Shown: one piece after another, positions 1 to 9,900 of the stretch | Numbering within the stretch: the first letter of the stretch is position 1 | Layout: each line of letters opens with the position of its first letter | From: Neorickettsia helminthoeca str. Oregon | Lineage (GTDB): Bacteria > Pseudomonadota > Alphaproteobacteria > Rickettsiales > Anaplasmataceae | NCBI RefSeq assembly: GCF_000632985.1 | Contig: NZ_CP007481.1 | Location: 434,001-498,000 of the forward strand | Direction: 5' to 3' | DNA length: 64,000 nt | Translations under genes and position numbers: made by a program | Notes under the pieces: generated by a model | What the model was told of the DNA's origin: nothing | Database searches by the model: none | Seen by the model: the letters and a program-made list of their open reading frames with translations, nothing else

Positions 1-1
1 T

Positions 2-466
2 GTACTCGGGATAGTTGCTTATGCTCTGGCACCAATTGGGATGACCTTCACTATGATATGCTTGATCACTGGAAGTCTTTGGGGCAAACCAATATGGGGA
101 ACTTTCTGGGTCTGGGATGCACGTTTGACTTCGATGTTTGTATTATTCTTTTTATACCTAGGGTATTACCTTATCTGGGACTATAAGGAATTTAACATAA
201 AATTAGCTTCGATCGTTAATTTGATTGGCCTGGTTAATATTCCTATTATAAAATTTTCCGTATACCTATGGGCGACTCTACATCAGAAATCCAGCGTTAT
301 TCGTCCTGAAGGGATATCCATACATCCATCGATGTTGACTCCGTTGTTACTGATGTTTTTCTCTTCTTTTGTACTGACACTGCTCTTATGGTATTTTAAT
401 TCATGTGCGGTGCTAAACCTAAGGAAAATCGAGAAACTACTTATACATGAGAAGTTTACTAAGTAA
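2..466 (+). CDS. ccmC: Heme exporter protein CcmC, C-terminal part (5' end outside window)
   Basis: An open frame runs in from the left edge (codons from base 2), so the true start lies upstream. CcmC is the inner-membrane subunit that presents heme to CcmE during cytochrome c maturation. The visible part contains the tryptophan-rich WWD heme-handling signature (WGKPIWGTFWVWDARLTS, bases ~79-132), followed by several hydrophobic membrane segments and a conserved-position His in the WATLHQ stretch. Family members are about 230-250 residues, so roughly 155 residues are seen here. The 3' end overlaps the pyrB start by 20 bp. Family assignment is firm from the WWD motif; ccmB/ccmF context is outside the window. 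Confidence 0.9.
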   Translation, partial: VLGIVAYALAPIGMTFTMICLITGSLWGKPIWGTFWVWDARLTSMFVLFFLYLGYYLIWDYKEFNIKLASIVNLIGLVNIPIIKFSVYLWATLHQKSSVIRPEGISIHPSMLTPLLLMFFSSFVLTLLLWYFNSCAVLNLRKIEKLLIHEKFTK

Positions 467-1319
467 TAGAGATGTCAGTGTTGATGAAATCTATCAGATT
501 TTCGACTTGGCAGCCTTCTATCTGAAGAACGGTATTGAAAGCAACCTATCTGGGAAGTTACTTTTCTCCATATTTTTCGAAAGTTCGACGCGGACGGAGA
601 CATCCTTTTCAGTTGCCGCGTCCAGACTTGGATGTATAGTTGAAAAGGCTAATGTCAGTAATCTTGCTACTAGGAAGGGCGAACATCTTGTGGATTTAAT
701 TTCCACTCTGAATGCATTTTCTCCTGATTTATTCGTGATTAGACATAGCGAGAGTGGTGTCCTGCATTTATTGAAGGGGTATATAGACTGCGGCATCATA
801 AATGCTGGTGATGGGACCAATGAGCATCCGACTCAGGGATTGATAGATGCCTTCACGATATTGCACATGAAGGAAAAAATCGAAGGACTAAACATACTCA
901 TATGCGGGGATATATTGAGAAGTAGGGTAGCGCACTCTACAATTCCGATTTTGCAGAGATTAGGCGCAGTCATATCTATTTCCGGACCACTTGCTTTGAT
1001 GCCCAAGATCTTGGATGAAGGGATTAGATACAGTCCAAATTTTCACGATGCCTTGAGTGGAGCCGATGTGGTAATCATGCTACGGACTCAGAATGAGCGT
1101 GCTAGTCAGGACATTGATAATGGAATCGATTTTTGTTTAAACAAAGCCGCACTTGCGGTTGCAAAGCCTGATATTCTAATCATGCATCCTGGCCCAGTGA
1201 ATAGGAATCGTGAAATCTCGGATGCGGTTTTAAATGATTCCAGAAATGGAATTCTTACTCAGGTCCGAAATGGGCAGTATATAAGAGCGGCTGTCATCAG
1301 TTTTCTATTAGAAGAATAA
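447..1319 (+). CDS. pyrB: Aspartate carbamoyltransferase, catalytic chain
   Basis: Catalyses carbamoyl phosphate + aspartate to N-carbamoyl-aspartate, the committed step of de novo pyrimidine synthesis. The 290-residue protein has the expected signatures in order: the carbamoyl-phosphate site FFESSTRTETSF (near residue 45), HPTQGLIDAF (near residue 127), GDILRSRVAHS (near 154), the aspartate-loop LRTQNER (near 212) and HPGPVNRN (near 247). Length is slightly below the usual ~305 but no domain is missing. No regulatory chain or dihydroorotase fusion is seen next to it. The ATG at 447 lies inside the end of ccmC, which suggests co-transcription. pyrE, a later step of the same pathway, is 39 kb away in this window. 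Confidence 0.95.
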   Translation: MRSLLSNRDVSVDEIYQIFDLAAFYLKNGIESNLSGKLLFSIFFESSTRTETSFSVAASRLGCIVEKANVSNLATRKGEHLVDLISTLNAFSPDLFVIRHSESGVLHLLKGYIDCGIINAGDGTNEHPTQGLIDAFTILHMKEKIEGLNILICGDILRSRVAHSTIPILQRLGAVISISGPLALMPKILDEGIRYSPNFHDALSGADVVIMLRTQNERASQDIDNGIDFCLNKAALAVAKPDILIMHPGPVNRNREISDAVLNDSRNGILTQVRNGQYIRAAVISFLLEE

Positions 1320-1429
1320 ATTGCCGATCTTCTATGTTAGATTTATTTCTCCATGGGTGTTCCTATTGGGATTCAATTAAGCTTAGAAATTGAAATCATT
1401 GAGATAAAAAGTTAAAGTATTTACTATTA

Positions 1430-3250
1430 AAAGTAAATTAATCTAGATTTACTTTCCGAACGAGAACGGAATACCGTATCAGGTACGCTCCATTTACGGA
1501 TATCACAGAGGGCGATATGACGCTTTTAAGTTATCTCAGTCATGCTGGTCATAAGTATAGGCTATTTTAAGAATCTGAGAATTCTCTCAAATTAGAGATA
1601 GAAAACTCATCCGGAGAAAGAGCTGAGAGCACCATCAATGGCGTTGACCTTTTATCTTTTAAGCCACAGCTTGATCAGCTTTCAAAAAGTAATACTGCGC
1701 AAGTGGTGCTCAGTTATAAACTGACTTCTGGTAACGTTAAGAGCAGAGTATATTAAGAGCAGAGTATATTCTTGTACCAGAGTAGTACACCATCACTGAC
1801 TCAGATAAGTGAATACCAGCATACAAAGAGTGTTAAAAGTATAGGAGTCTGTGGCCCTATGAATCGTGAAAAATCATGCGCAGTTTATGAGGACTCTGGT
1901 ATTAAATTCCAGTTACTTAGTGTCAATAGTAGTGTCAATAGTAGTACTGGAGAGATAACAGCAAGCGGCACCGAAAAAACTGTAAACAATACTGGTAGTA
2001 GTATTAATGCTGTTTCAGTAGCGGAAGGTAGTGGTAATCGTATTGTTGTTCTAGCAAGCGAAGGTACAACCCTTAAGAGCGGCTCAAGTAGTGGGGAGGA
2101 GGTAGTATTTCCCTGTCTAACTTTGCACCATCTACCCTATCGGGGAGGAGAGTAGAGCGTATTGCCGTAAATGCACGTAAGAACAATAAAGTCTCTGCAG
2201 TTGTTCAGACATCTACGGTGGACTCTATTATGTTAAAGCCGGTGGAAATACATTAAGCAGCTCCTCGGTAGAGCGACTAACAACAGTATCTGGAGTAATT
2301 TCAGATATGAAAGTGGCGCCAAGCTACAGTTCTGGTGCAACTGTCTCCAGGTTTGATGTATTTGTCACAAAGAATAATGGCGGTGTAGAAAGAGTATTAT
2401 TTAGTGTCAGTTTTAGTGTCAGTGATAGCGATTGCAAGAAAAATGGTGGAGTCACAACTAGCACTGAAGTGCCTCCAAGTAGAGCTACTACCAGATCTAG
2501 TACAACCTCGAGAATTACCTCTACAACGACTACTACAACAAGTGCCGCCATTTCTGCAATCGGCAGAAGTCCTTCGCAGGGTATATCTTCTACGCGTGCG
2601 TCAAGTGTGCATGAGTCTGCAGCAAAGACGAGTCATAGAGCCGCCGGTACTATAGCAACAACGCAGAGTATAAAAACAACACAGACGCGATCCACGACTG
2701 GCGCACTGGCTCAGAGTTCTCATTCATCAACCGGAGCGCGACCAAAGAGCATTATCAGAGGGAAAAGAACTACTTCCAAAATAGGGGAAGTATCTAGCGC
2801 ACCTAGTAGTCAGGTTGCTCCGATTTATCATGTTCAGAATAGCGCTACTCTGACCAGTAATAGTGGCAATCTTCTTGATAGTAGTAGTTCTAGTGCTACT
2901 GCAGCGATTGCCTTCTCCGCCTCAATATTGGGTTATTTGGACTGATTTTTCTAGTATTAGTAGCATTTGTGTGTAAGAGAAGACGAAGAGCAAGATTAGA
3001 GCTAGAAAGGTATGAACTTGGATTGATTAGCGGAAATGTACCTGAAGATTCACGGGAAGAAGATAGTGATGAGGAAATACCTTCTTCGAGCGGGGAAGTC
3101 AGGTTGACTCGATTACCCCCAAAGAATGAAGAGGAAAGTAAAGGCTATAAATTTCGAAGACACCATGGTATTCGAGCTAGCTTATTTATCTCAATATCAT
3201 ATACCCGTGGTGAGAATAGGATAGGGCACCCGACACGGTATAATCAATGA
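1430..3250 (+). pseudogene. Decayed Ser/Thr-rich single-pass membrane protein gene
   Basis: A chain of protein-like segments continues across three frames, interrupted by stops and frameshifts. Segments: ~1442-1500; 1493-1570 (ends in TAA at 1568); 1571-1756 (in-frame TAA at 1754); 1757-2155; ~2150-2230; ~2228-2945; and, after another shift near 2935, ~2940-3250. The central part is Ser/Thr/Ala-rich and mucin-like (runs of Thr and Ser near 2515-2550 and 2880-2900). The last junction would restore one hydrophobic helix (AFSASILG then LFLVLVAFVCKRRRRAR), meaning a transmembrane segment, an Arg-rich stop-transfer and an acidic tail. This is the architecture of the intact protein at 55.97-57.28 kb. 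No family is recognised and the intact ancestor is inferred. Some pieces could still be translated. Confidence 0.6.
1738..1769 (+). repeat. 16-bp perfect tandem duplication inside the pseudogene
   Basis: The unit taagagcagagtatat occurs twice head to tail (1738-1753 and 1754-1769). Sixteen is not a multiple of three, and the duplication brings a TAA (1754-1756) into the reading frame used on both sides. It is probably a slippage scar, one of the lesions that broke this gene. Confidence 0.85.
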
Positions 3251-3318
3251 ACTCATACTCGAGGTTTCATTTCATATGCAGACTCAAAGCAGAGAAGTAC
3301 TCATTCTATCAGATATAA

Positions 3319-5109
3319 CTACTCTACAGTGATCGACTTTGCCAGATTTCTTGGATAGTCCACATTTCTCCCATTCTTAACAGCAACCCTGTACGCGAGG
3401 ATTTGCATCGCGACTGTATATACAAAAGGCATCGTTAGTTCAGAAGTATCTGGAAGTACTACCACTTCTACATCAAGGTGTTCTAACCTTTTTACGCCGT
3501 CCTTATCAGTGAAAATGAACAACTTTCCATTACGGGTATAAATTTCTTGAATACTTGATAGTACCTTTGCGAAAGATAGTGAACTAGGTGCCAATAATAT
3601 TACAGGAAAGCCCTTTTCTATTAGTGCGATGGAACCATGTTTCAATTCGCCAGATTGGATACCTTCAGCCATTATGTAGGATATCTCTTTGAGCTTTAGC
3701 GCTCCCTCCACGGCAACGAAGTATCCAAGCCCCTTTCCCACGTAGAAGATACGATCACTGCGGTAAATCTGCTCAACTACCGTGTCGATGTTGAACTCCA
3801 AACTGTCTATGACTTCCTGCAGATCGTGTTCAATTTTTGTTAATCCGTCTAAGATCCATTCTTTATTCTTTCCTGTAAAAGCGACAAGATGTAAGAGTGT
3901 TGCTAGCTGAGAAGTGAAACTTTTCGTTGCTGCAACACTTAGTTCCGGACCAGCATTTGTATATATATGAAAGTCCGACAGTCTCGCGATACTACTCTCA
4001 GGTACATTAACCACGGAAATAATATAGGAACCAATAGAATAATTCCTGACTGTCTTCAATACGAGGAGTGTATCAGCGGTTTCCCCGGACTGGGAAATAA
4101 AGATAAATAATTCATCTTTCATAAAATCCCGCCATGTGAACTCTGATGCGACCTCTACGTTGACGCGAACATCTAAGTATTTTTCGATCCAAGCCCTTGC
4201 TATGCAGCCAGCGAAAAAAGAAGAGCCACAAGCAACGATATTTATATTTTTTGCTGACTTCAATACAGATTTTAAATCACTTTCTTGTAACTCAGCTGCT
4301 CTGGCTATTCTTCCGATGAGTGCTGGCTGTTCCAGTATTTCGGAAAGCATAAAGTCCTGCTTTTTATTAGAGGACCTCTTTGCGACCATGAAATTATGAA
4401 AGCTACTCTTAAATGCTTTCCTTATAACTTTTTTCCCGGAATTGAAAAAAAGGATATCACTCGGCGAAATGACTGCTATATCATTATCTTCCATGCAGTA
4501 TCGTTCTTCGCTTAGGAAGGATACTGCGCTCAAATCTGATGCAACTACAGAAATATTACCGTTACTTGCGGCTATTAGACTAATCCCACGCTTCATAGCA
4601 AAGATCTCATTTGGATTATTCTGAAAAATCACTACTATAGCAAAAGAGCCATGAATCTGGCCCATTACTCTTTGTAATACGTCAATTTTTCTGTGATCCT
4701 GCGAGTGTCTAACTATCAACTTTAGGATGACTTCGGTGTCTGTATCAGTTTTGAACTCTAAGCTTTCCTCTTGGAGAATCTTCCTGAGCTCCGTTGCATT
4801 TTCAACTATGCCATTGTGTATTATCGCGACATCAGAATCATAGTGGGGATGTGCATTTTCTAGATTAATTTGCCCGTGAGTCGCCCAACGAGTGTGACCC
4901 ATACCAACCTTTGAAAAAGGATTCTTATTCAAGATGTCTTTTATTAAACCTTGGACAGGTCCGATAACTTTCGTACAAGTAAACTTTCCACCATCTAAGA
5001 AAATGCACCCAGCAGAGTCATACCCTCTATACTGCAGACAACTTAAACCGTTCAGAACAAGCGGAACTACATTGTCTTTCGAGGAAATAACGCCTACTAT
5101 ACCACACAT
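3319..5109 (-). CDS. glmS: Glutamine-fructose-6-phosphate aminotransferase (isomerizing)
   Basis: Makes glucosamine-6-phosphate from fructose-6-phosphate and glutamine, the entry to UDP-GlcNAc. The N-terminal class II glutaminase domain starts MCGIVGVIS; after Met removal the Cys becomes the nucleophile, which is why the second of two adjacent ATGs (5109, not 5112) is chosen. GHTRWATHG (near residue 73) and the NGIVEN loop (near 99) are present. Two SIS isomerase domains follow, with CGSSFFAG and SQSGETADT in the first and the ELKHGSIALI region in the second. The C-terminus DYPRNLAKSITVE is the canonical ending. At 596 residues it is normal length. A retained glmS implies a use for amino sugar; murJ and rodA in this window fit a residual peptidoglycan route. 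Confidence 0.95.
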   Translation of the reverse strand: MCGIVGVISSKDNVVPLVLNGLSCLQYRGYDSAGCIFLDGGKFTCTKVIGPVQGLIKDILNKNPFSKVGMGHTRWATHGQINLENAHPHYDSDVAIIHNGIVENATELRKILQEESLEFKTDTDTEVILKLIVRHSQDHRKIDVLQRVMGQIHGSFAIVVIFQNNPNEIFAMKRGISLIAASNGNISVVASDLSAVSFLSEERYCMEDNDIAVISPSDILFFNSGKKVIRKAFKSSFHNFMVAKRSSNKKQDFMLSEILEQPALIGRIARAAELQESDLKSVLKSAKNINIVACGSSFFAGCIARAWIEKYLDVRVNVEVASEFTWRDFMKDELFIFISQSGETADTLLVLKTVRNYSIGSYIISVVNVPESSIARLSDFHIYTNAGPELSVAATKSFTSQLATLLHLVAFTGKNKEWILDGLTKIEHDLQEVIDSLEFNIDTVVEQIYRSDRIFYVGKGLGYFVAVEGALKLKEISYIMAEGIQSGELKHGSIALIEKGFPVILLAPSSLSFAKVLSSIQEIYTRNGKLFIFTDKDGVKRLEHLDVEVVVLPDTSELTMPFVYTVAMQILAYRVAVKNGRNVDYPRNLAKSITVE

Positions 5110-5179
5110 CAATCAAATCAGTACTCAGAGAAGTATATTCTATATAAGACTCCTAGATTAGGCAAATTAATGAAAGTCC

Positions 5180-6550
5180 TCAAGAACGACAATCCGACAT
5201 TACTACAGTATTTCTACCTCTTTCCTTTGCAACGTAGAGGTTTGTATCAGCTCTACCTAATAATGTCTTTAATGTATCTCTATCTTGATACTCAGCCACT
5301 CCTATGCTGACGGTCAAATTGACTTTTACATCTTCATTAATGGTATCGAATTTTTGCTGTTCTATAACCAATCTTACCCTCTCAGCGGCATCATAGGCTT
5401 CCTGTAGTGTAGCATCCACTAATACAACAACTACTTCCTCTCCACCGAATTTTACAATTAAGTCATTGAGCCGTAGACAACTTTTAAGGCATAACGCCAA
5501 TTGCTTGAGAATTAGATCCCCTGAGAGATGTCCGTAGGCGTCGTTGATCTTCTTGAAATAATCAATATCTATCATCATCATGGAGAACGTCTTACTTTTG
5601 GACTTCCTCACTGTCACTAGTAGTTCATCTACATATTTTTCGAAATAGTAGCGGTTATACAAAGAGGTCAGTGGATCAATGAATGCCATTTTCAAATTAT
5701 CCTCGACACTTCTCTCAATGATATCTTGGTATTTCTTTCGCTTGACTTGCGTCGCAACTCTGGCAATAAACTCGCTCCTATTGATTGGCATATCAACATA
5801 ATCACTTATTCCAAGTTCAGTGATTTCGCTAATCACCCCTTCATCATCTTCATCATTAATGATCAGTATAATTGGTATAGATCTACTCTTAGGGCGACTC
5901 TTGACTGTGGAACAGACTCTCAATAAATCTTTGGAGAGAGTAATGTTGACAATTAGTACGTCGAAGTTATGTTGTTCTATTTCTCCTTCACTTAGATGTA
6001 TGACTTCTGCGAAAACGGGTTTCAACATCTTCTCTATCGGCTCGAATAATGATCTCTGCTGATCAACAACAGCAATCACACCCGAAGACACATCTCCTAC
6101 GTAGCTGACAATTTCATTTTCTGTGCCACTTGTGAGCTGAGCTTTAGTGTTGATTCTTAGCCTCACCTCATCTAGGATCGTCTTGAATCTCAATAGAGAC
6201 TTTATCCTAGTAAAAAGAGCGAAGTCCCTGACGGGTTTCACCAAGAACTCATCAGCACCTGCGCTTAGGCCTTCCACTTTATTCTCCATATCGTTGAGCG
6301 CAGTGACAATGATGACTGGAATGTGCATCGTTGAATAATCACTTTTAAGACGTCTGCATGTCTCGAAGCCGTCCATCTGAGGCATCATGACGTCCAACAG
6401 GATCACATCAGGCTGATTCCGCTTCGCTAATTCTATCGCCTCAATTCCAGAAGAAGCGGTAATGACTTGATAATACTTAGCAGTTAACTTGATTTCCAAT
6501 ATCTTGACGTTACTCGGGATGTCATCTACAACTAGGATTAGAGCAGTCAT
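5180..6550 (-). CDS. pleD: Response regulator with diguanylate cyclase domain, PleD-type
   Basis: Makes cyclic di-GMP from two GTP under phosphorelay control. Order: receiver 1 (LVVDD, phospho-acceptor Asp in LDVMMPQMDG, Lys in VKPV); a second, degenerate receiver (SGVIAVVD... IPIILIINDEDD) without a clear acceptor Asp, as expected of the PleD adaptor domain; then a GGDEF domain (from about residue 300). The active-site loop is FGGEEV, so the fifth residue of GGEEF is Val. A canonical allosteric I-site RLND lies exactly five residues upstream. The ATG at 6550 follows AAAGAAG, a better ribosome site than the in-frame TTG six codons upstream. The PleC-like kinase at 30.4 kb is its likely partner (knowledge from Anaplasma/Ehrlichia). 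Confidence 0.92.
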   Translation of the reverse strand: MTALILVVDDIPSNVKILEIKLTAKYYQVITASSGIEAIELAKRNQPDVILLDVMMPQMDGFETCRRLKSDYSTMHIPVIIVTALNDMENKVEGLSAGADEFLVKPVRDFALFTRIKSLLRFKTILDEVRLRINTKAQLTSGTENEIVSYVGDVSSGVIAVVDQQRSLFEPIEKMLKPVFAEVIHLSEGEIEQHNFDVLIVNITLSKDLLRVCSTVKSRPKSRSIPIILIINDEDDEGVISEITELGISDYVDMPINRSEFIARVATQVKRKKYQDIIERSVEDNLKMAFIDPLTSLYNRYYFEKYVDELLVTVRKSKSKTFSMMMIDIDYFKKINDAYGHLSGDLILKQLALCLKSCLRLNDLIVKFGGEEVVVVLVDATLQEAYDAAERVRLVIEQQKFDTINEDVKVNLTVSIGVAEYQDRDTLKTLLGRADTNLYVAKERGRNTVVMSDCRS

Positions 6551-6686
6551 TATCTTCTTTCTATGCAACTATAGTATAACAATGTACGTTGTATATGTAA
6601 CACCGATATATTATAATATTTACCAGGGACTTGGTTTATACTCAAGTGTGAACATATCTTTACGAATGAAATGATATGCCAAACAA

Positions 6687-6974
6687 CTATTCTACCTTGG
6701 AATCCTCTTTTTTCTTATCAACTTCGCTTTTTTTCGACATCGGAACTTCACTACTCTCTACTTCATAGACCTCATATATCTTATCGTCATCACCGGTAAT
6801 ATGCTTAGATTCGTTGGGTGCATGAAAATATTCCACGATCTGGTATTTAAGCGCTTCAAGTCTCACATGCAGACTTTTAGCAAGCTTTAATATTTCATGA
6901 AAAGACTCTTTGTCTACCAGCAAGGCCGCTACTCCTAGTATTACTAGAAGCTCAAAGAACCCTATTCCAAACAC
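6687..6974 (-). CDS. tatB: TatB-like twin-arginine translocase component
   Basis: A 95-residue protein starts MFGIGFFELLVILGVAALLV, one N-terminal membrane helix with an early Glu as in TatB. It continues into an amphipathic helix (HEILKLAKSLHVRLEALKYQIVEYF) and a charged, Lys/Glu/Ser-rich tail. That is the TatA/TatB plan, and the Glu at position 8 favours TatB. The Gly-Pro hinge usual after the helix is replaced by VDKES, so the assignment is not certain. The start is a GTG one base after the gdhB stop, with a GGGAG ribosome site about 8 nt upstream inside the end of gdhB. The two genes are therefore one transcript. An alternative is an unrelated small membrane protein. Confidence 0.6.
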   Translation of the reverse strand: MFGIGFFELLVILGVAALLVDKESFHEILKLAKSLHVRLEALKYQIVEYFHAPNESKHITGDDDKIYEVYEVESSEVPMSKKSEVDKKKEDSKVE

Positions 6975-6975
6975 A

Positions 6976-9900
6976 TTAATACTCCCTTGAAAGCATCGAG
7001 CGTAATCGCTTTACGAGCATCATAAACTTATTGATATCAAGCTCACCGGAAGACATAATATCATTATAAAAGGTCTTGTACCTTTCGAGCTTAGCGGAGT
7101 GTTTGCCTTCCCACTGCTTAATTGCAGTGAAGTAGTTTACATCCTTCCTTATATACTTCGCGATTTCACGGGTGAAAGCAAGTTGTTCATCACAGAGCTC
7201 ATCTGATAGACAGTATGCAGAGATCCTCTGCCAGTACGAACTATTCTCAAATTTTTTGTAGACAATCTCACGAAGTGATGCGAGCGATAAAGCAGCACCT
7301 AGCTCGAAATAAATCCTACTCACAACCATATGATCTATTTCAAAACCTTCGGCCTCGCAGAGATTTTTGGAGGTCTGCGCAATGCCCAAAGCAGCTGAAA
7401 CAAACTGCAGTCCTGCCAATTTATTACTCAATTCTGGTGATAGACCAAACTTCTCGAATGATTGAAGAGATTCTCTATATTCGCTTAATGAATTAGAATC
7501 GAGAACATCCACAAGTTTTGTACTGATTTCTCGAACTTTATCAGAGAATTCTTCCACGGCAGAAGTAAGGTTGATAGGTTGAGGATAATTTCTCAGTAAC
7601 CAATATACTGACTGGTCCAAAAATTGTATGACAAGAACATTAATTCGATAGAAGAACTGAATATCAATCTGTCCGATAAGATGGTCCAATTCTTCAAAGA
7701 GAGCAGGTAAGTCATATATCTCCATGACTGTGACCACAACTCTGATCACTTCCTTAGATGAAAATCCTGTATTCTGTACGGCATTCTGGATGAAAGTACA
7801 TCCAAATCTATTGACTATATTGTTCGCTAACTTAGTCGCAATAATTTCTCGTCTCAACGGATGATCCAGTATGTCTGACAGGAATCTTTCTCTCATCAGA
7901 CTTGGAAAATAATTAATCAAATAGTGATAAAGAATTTCACTATCTGGCAGTTCGGAAGTGATGATTTTTTCATATATGTACATCTTGCTATAAGCAGCCA
8001 GGACAGCTATCTGAGGTCTTTCGAAACTTCTACCTTCCGCGAATAAACGCTTCACTTCCTCATTGGAAGGTAGGAATTCCACTTTTTTATCTAGGAGTCC
8101 GACCTTGACCAATTTACCAACCAAATTTTGATATTGTTCTAGCCTTCTAGGAGATCTCATTGTTTCCATCGCCATCATTAGCGACTGAATTTTATTGATG
8201 TGTAGGAGTATCAACTCAACAACCTCTGGCTCCATTGCTTTCAACAGTATATCCCTCTCTCGAAGCGTTATCTTTCCAGATTTTATTGCTTTAGAGAAGG
8301 CTATTTTAATATTTACCTCTATATCGGAGCAGGATACGCCAGCACAATTATCTATGAAATCTGTATTGACTATTCCTCCATTTCCAGAATATTCTATCCT
8401 GCCGAGTTGTGTACAGCCTAGGTTTCCCCCCTCTACAATGACCTTAGCCCTGACATTTTTTCCATCCACTCTGATAGAGTCATTGGCCTTATCACCGACG
8501 ACTTCATTTGTTTCTTCTGACGATTTTACATATGTTCCAATACCACCGTTCCAAATAACATCTACATCAGACTGTAGGATATATTTTATCAACTCATTTG
8601 GGGTGAGTTTTTCCTCATATATATCGAAGACTTTTTTCATTTCGGAAGAAATCGGAATGAGTTTTTCATTGCGCAGAAAAACACCTCCGCCCTTCGAAAT
8701 AAGAGAGTGATTATAATCCATCCAAGTAGAGGAGGGCAGATTGAACATCCGCTGTCTTTCTTGGAAAGAAATCTCAGGATCGGGATTTGGGTCGATAAAG
8801 ATGTGCATGTGATTGAATGCAGCGACTAGCTTTATTTTATTCGATAGGAGCATCCCATTTCCGAATACATCACCGGACATATCCCCTATACCTATGATAC
8901 TACTTCCTTTTCTCTCCAGGTCATTGAATCTTTCCCAGAACGCCATCTGCATTGAGATCCATGCACCACGGGCAGTGATTCCAAGTTTTTTATGATCGTA
9001 TCCACTAGAACCTCCAGATGCAAATGCATCTCCGAGCCAGAAATTGTATTCAGCAGACACCTCATTTGCGTAGTTGGAGAACTTAGCTGTGCCCTTATCT
9101 GCAGCGACAACGAGATAACTATCATCCCGATCATAGGTCAGGATGTCTTTTGCTTTTTCGCACTTTCCGTTGACTATGTTATCTGTGAGATCAAGGATAC
9201 CTCTAAGGAAATCTTTATAGTAGCGGATTGCTGTTTCAGTAAGAAGTTGTCTATCCTCGATCTGCTCCTTGAGAATAAAACCACCTTTTGAACCAACTGG
9301 TATTATAGCGGTATTTTTAGCCATTTGAGCTTTCATCAATCCCAGGATTTCTGTCCGGAAATCCTGCAGTCTATCTGACCATCTGATACCACCACGTGCT
9401 ATCTTCCCCCCCCTGAGGTGTATTGCTTCGAATTTATTGTGATACACAAAAACCTCCACGAAAGGCTTTGGCAGTGGCATATCAGTGATATCCTTGGAGG
9501 AAATTTTCACTGAGATGTATTCCTTATTCATATAGTAGTTTGTTCTCAGGATTGAGAGACAAAGCTCAATGCACGTCCTGATGATGTTGTCATACATGAC
9601 GTTTGTCACAGAGGATAAAATTTTCTTGGATTTACCTTTTAGTATTTCCACTTTTTCCTGTCTTGATTCCTCCTTGATGTCGGGGGAGAAACGTGCATGA
9701 AATAAACGAATAATCAACACAGCTGCATCAGGGTGATGTGAAAGTGCCGCCTGAATATAAGAGGGATTATATTTAAAAGAAATTTGTTTCAGGTAACTCC
9801 CGAACATACGCAGAAGAAGTATTTCGCGCCAATCCAAGCCAGCCAGCACGATCAATGCATTGTATTGATCATTTTCCAGCTCATTTTTTACTATTCTTGT

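Noticed and set aside
8195-8710. 171-codon plus-strand open frame
   Set aside because: Antisense to gdhB, with low-complexity Ser/Pro/Phe composition and no family features.
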